Assembly (NCBI GenBank): GCA_019240525.1
Contig: JAFAYE010000001.1
Coordinates: 779,300 to 843,299 of the forward strand
DNA length: 64,000 nucleotides
Direction: 5' to 3'
Source: Candidatus Eremiobacterota bacterium
GTDB lineage: Bacteria; Vulcanimicrobiota; Vulcanimicrobiia; Vulcanimicrobiales; Vulcanimicrobiaceae
This document shows, piece after piece, positions 62,167 to 64,000 of the stretch (its first letter is position 1; the number at the start of each line of letters is the position of its first letter). The position numbers and the translations under genes are program-made. Under the pieces are notes generated by a model. It made no database searches. It was not told the DNA's origin and worked only from the letters and a program-made list of their open reading frames with translations.

Positions 62167-63380
62167 GGCTTAAACTAACGCTCCGAATCGCGCTGTCGGC
62201 GCTCGTTCGCAACAAGGCTCGCTCGCTGTTAACCATGCTCGGCATCGTTATCGGCGTCGCCGCGGTCATCGTCACGGTGGCCATCGGCGTGGGCGCTCGT
62301 ACGTCGGTGCAACAGAGCATTAGCAGCCTCGGTTCGAATTTGATCGTCGTGCAGCCCGGCAGCGTGACGCAGACGGGCGCGCGGACCGGCTTCGGTGGGG
62401 CCTCGACGCTCACGCCTGACGACGGCTTGGCGATCGCGAAGCTCCCCGGCGTAGCGTCGGTCTCACCAGCGGTGTCACTGCGCACGCAGGTCGTCGCCGG
62501 CGCGAACAACTGGCAGACGACGATTACCGGCGTTGCGCCAACCTACACGTTCATTCGCTCGTGGCCGCTCGCGCAAGGCGCCTTTTTCAACGAAAACGAG
62601 GTAGCGTCGGCGGCAAAGGTTGCCGTGCTCGGCGCCACGGTCGTAGCCGAGCTCTTTCCGAACGACGACTCGCCGATCGGGCAAACCGTCATCATCAAAG
62701 GGGCTCCGTACACGGTCATCGGAACGCTTACTCCGCTCGGTCAGAGCGGCCTCGGTACCGATCAGGACGACGTCGTCATGATTCCGTACACGTCCGCGAT
62801 GGAACGCCTCACCGGCCTGACGACGGTTAACACGCTGATGATCTCGGCGGCGACACAGGACCAGATTTCTGCGGTAACTTCGAGCGTGACGCAGCTGCTC
62901 GAGGCGCGCCATCGCATCGTGGCGCCGCAAGTCGATGATTTTCAAGTGCGCAACTTGCAAGCAATCGCGCAGACCGCGTCGCAGACCGGAACGGTAATGG
63001 AGCTGTTGCTCGCTGGTGTCGCCGCAGTCTCGTTGGTCGTCGGCGGAATCGGTATCATGAACATCATGCTCGTTTCGGTAACCGAGCGTACGCGCGAGAT
63101 CGGCTTGCGCATGTCGGTCGGCGCCCGTGCGGCCACGATCCTGCGGCAGTTTCTCGCCGAATCGGTCGTGCTATCGACAATCGGTGGCCTCATTGGGATC
63201 GTCACCGGTGCGATCGGGACGCTCGCAGTCGCCGCGTTGACGCATTGGCCGACGGCGATTCCGCCCCAGTGGATTCTCGCATCGGTCGCATTCTCTGCTA
63301 TGGTGGGCATCTTTTTCGGATACTATCCAGCCCGAAAGGCCGCGCAGCTCAATCCGATCGAGGCCCTGCGTTTCGAGTGA
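62163..63380 (+). CDS. MacB-type ABC transporter permease
   Basis: 405 residues: one N-terminal helix (NKARSLLTMLGIVIGVAAVIVTVAIGVG), a periplasmic MacB_PCD domain (about 50-260) and three C-terminal helices with ITVTERTREIGLRMSVGAR-like VSVTERTREIGLRMSVGARAATILRQFLAES. The ATPase is a separate gene, so this is the two-gene form. Followed by the response regulator with GTGA overlap. Confidence 0.92.
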   Translation: MRLKLTLRIALSALVRNKARSLLTMLGIVIGVAAVIVTVAIGVGARTSVQQSISSLGSNLIVVQPGSVTQTGARTGFGGASTLTPDDGLAIAKLPGVASVSPAVSLRTQVVAGANNWQTTITGVAPTYTFIRSWPLAQGAFFNENEVASAAKVAVLGATVVAELFPNDDSPIGQTVIIKGAPYTVIGTLTPLGQSGLGTDQDDVVMIPYTSAMERLTGLTTVNTLMISAATQDQISAVTSSVTQLLEARHRIVAPQVDDFQVRNLQAIAQTASQTGTVMELLLAGVAAVSLVVGGIGIMNIMLVSVTERTREIGLRMSVGARAATILRQFLAESVVLSTIGGLIGIVTGAIGTLAVAALTHWPTAIPPQWILASVAFSAMVGIFFGYYPARKAAQLNPIEALRFE

Positions 63381-64000
63381 AAGCACGCATCGCCGTCGTC
63401 GACGACGAGCGGCATATCTGCGAGCTTCTGGCGATGGCATTGGGCCACCGCGGCTACGAGGTACGCTCCGCCGCGGACGGCGCGGCCGGTTTGGCATTGG
63501 TACGGGAATGGTCGCCCGATTTGATCGTTCTCGACGTGATGATGCCAAAAACGAGCGGAATCGAGTTGATGCCGTCCATTCGCCGGATCACCGACGCGCC
63601 TGTCATCATGCTCAGCGCGCGCGGCGAAGTCGAAAGCAAAGTCGAAGGTCTCGCGCACGGCGCCGACGACTATTTGAGCAAACCTTTCGAGATCTCGGAA
63701 TTGCTCGCCCACATCGAGGCGAAACTGCGTCGTCCCCACATCGAGAGCCGTTCCATCCTCGAATACGAGGGAGTCTTCGTCGACCTGAAGGAGCACATCG
63801 TCGAACGCGACGGCCGTCGTCTCGATCTTTCGCCCCTCGAATTCGATTTGCTGGTGACGCTGCTGCGTCGTCCGCGACGCGTCTTCACTCGCGAAGAACT
63901 GCTCGACGAAGTGTGGCGGGAGGCCGAAGTCGGGACCGGCGCGGTCGAGCGCTACATCTCGTATCTGCGCGGCAAAATCGACGAGGGCTTCGATCGCCCG
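63377..64000 (+). CDS. OmpR-family response regulator (3' end beyond the window)
   Basis: First 208 codons of a two-component response regulator, read from the sequence because it runs off the edge. GTG at 63377 overlaps the permease stop as GTGA. Receiver domain: acidic pocket D9-D10, phosphoacceptor D53 (VLDVMMP), Thr/Ser switch S80, K102 (YLSKPF). A Trans_reg_C winged helix begins near 125 (DLSPLEFDLLVTLLRRPRRVFTREELLDEVW, VERYISYLRGKID). Probably controls the efflux genes; a histidine kinase is expected downstream. Confidence 0.93.
   Translation, partial: MKARIAVVDDERHICELLAMALGHRGYEVRSAADGAAGLALVREWSPDLIVLDVMMPKTSGIELMPSIRRITDAPVIMLSARGEVESKVEGLAHGADDYLSKPFEISELLAHIEAKLRRPHIESRSILEYEGVFVDLKEHIVERDGRRLDLSPLEFDLLVTLLRRPRRVFTREELLDEVWREAEVGTGAVERYISYLRGKIDEGFDRP

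Overview
The window is GC-rich, gene-dense bacterial chromosome with no tRNA, rRNA, CRISPR array, insertion sequence or phage gene that I could find. The cell is a diderm: it has ExbB/ExbD/TonB-type proteins, SPII lipoproteins, a MacA/MacB-type efflux set and a GT9-like (heptosyltransferase-fold) protein. The gene set and very tight packing suggest a deep-branching, poorly cultured phylum; Candidatus Eremiobacterota (WPS-2) is my best guess. That is inference, and Armatimonadota or another diderm lineage is not excluded.

Layout. 1-4389: end of a class I aldolase gene, a GlsB/ferredoxin/zinc-ribbon operon (-), a SIMPL protein (+) and an unusual Clp-type AAA+ ATPase (+). 4386-14956 (-): translation operon rimP-nusA-ylxR-infB-rbfA-nrnA-truB-ribF, then a TlpA-like thioredoxin and a beta-propeller lipoprotein, with a small unknown ORF at the upstream end. 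15010-17929: a TonB-like anchor protein (-) diverging from pyruvate kinase (+). 17926-38616 (-): a very long co-directional run, rho-rluB-TPR/TonB protein-exbB-exbD-exbD-tonB-tonB-uppP-small membrane protein-moaC-moaB-folC-folP-folB-folK/accB-like fusion-accC-nusB-pbp1A-xseA-xseB-tlyA-nadK-recN. 38818-41023 (-): mpg, an RNase H-like protein and a GT4 glycosyltransferase. 41314-43529 (+): a 3D-domain protein, ksgA and a CPBP protease. 43522-56524 (-): moeA-hisC-phosphoesterase-thioesterase-smpB-tilS-small ORF-ftsH-two M16-like pseudopeptidases-GT4-DUF2079-GT9-like. 56541-64000: serS (+), a DUF2249-CRP regulator (-), a secreted protein (+), a cytochrome c (-), then a MacA/MacB-type efflux set and an OmpR-type response regulator (+) cut by the window end.

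How it works together. Most adjacent same-strand genes are joined by 4-base NTGA start/stop overlaps, and the five closest convergent pairs share or overlap their stop codons. Expression therefore looks dominated by translational coupling and, with no room for intrinsic terminators, probably by Rho (encoded here).

Most interesting: (1) the positional accB gene is fused in frame to folK and has glycine in place of the biotinyl lysine; (2) accC, ylxR and one GT4 gene lack canonical start codons and apparently use AUU, AUU/AUC (or stop readthrough) and CUG; (3) a Clp ATPase has an N-terminal zinc knuckle plus a hydrophobic helix but no ClpP-docking loop; (4) two secreted M16-fold proteins without zinc motifs follow ftsH; (5) three perfect hairpins fill the ylxR-infB spacer.
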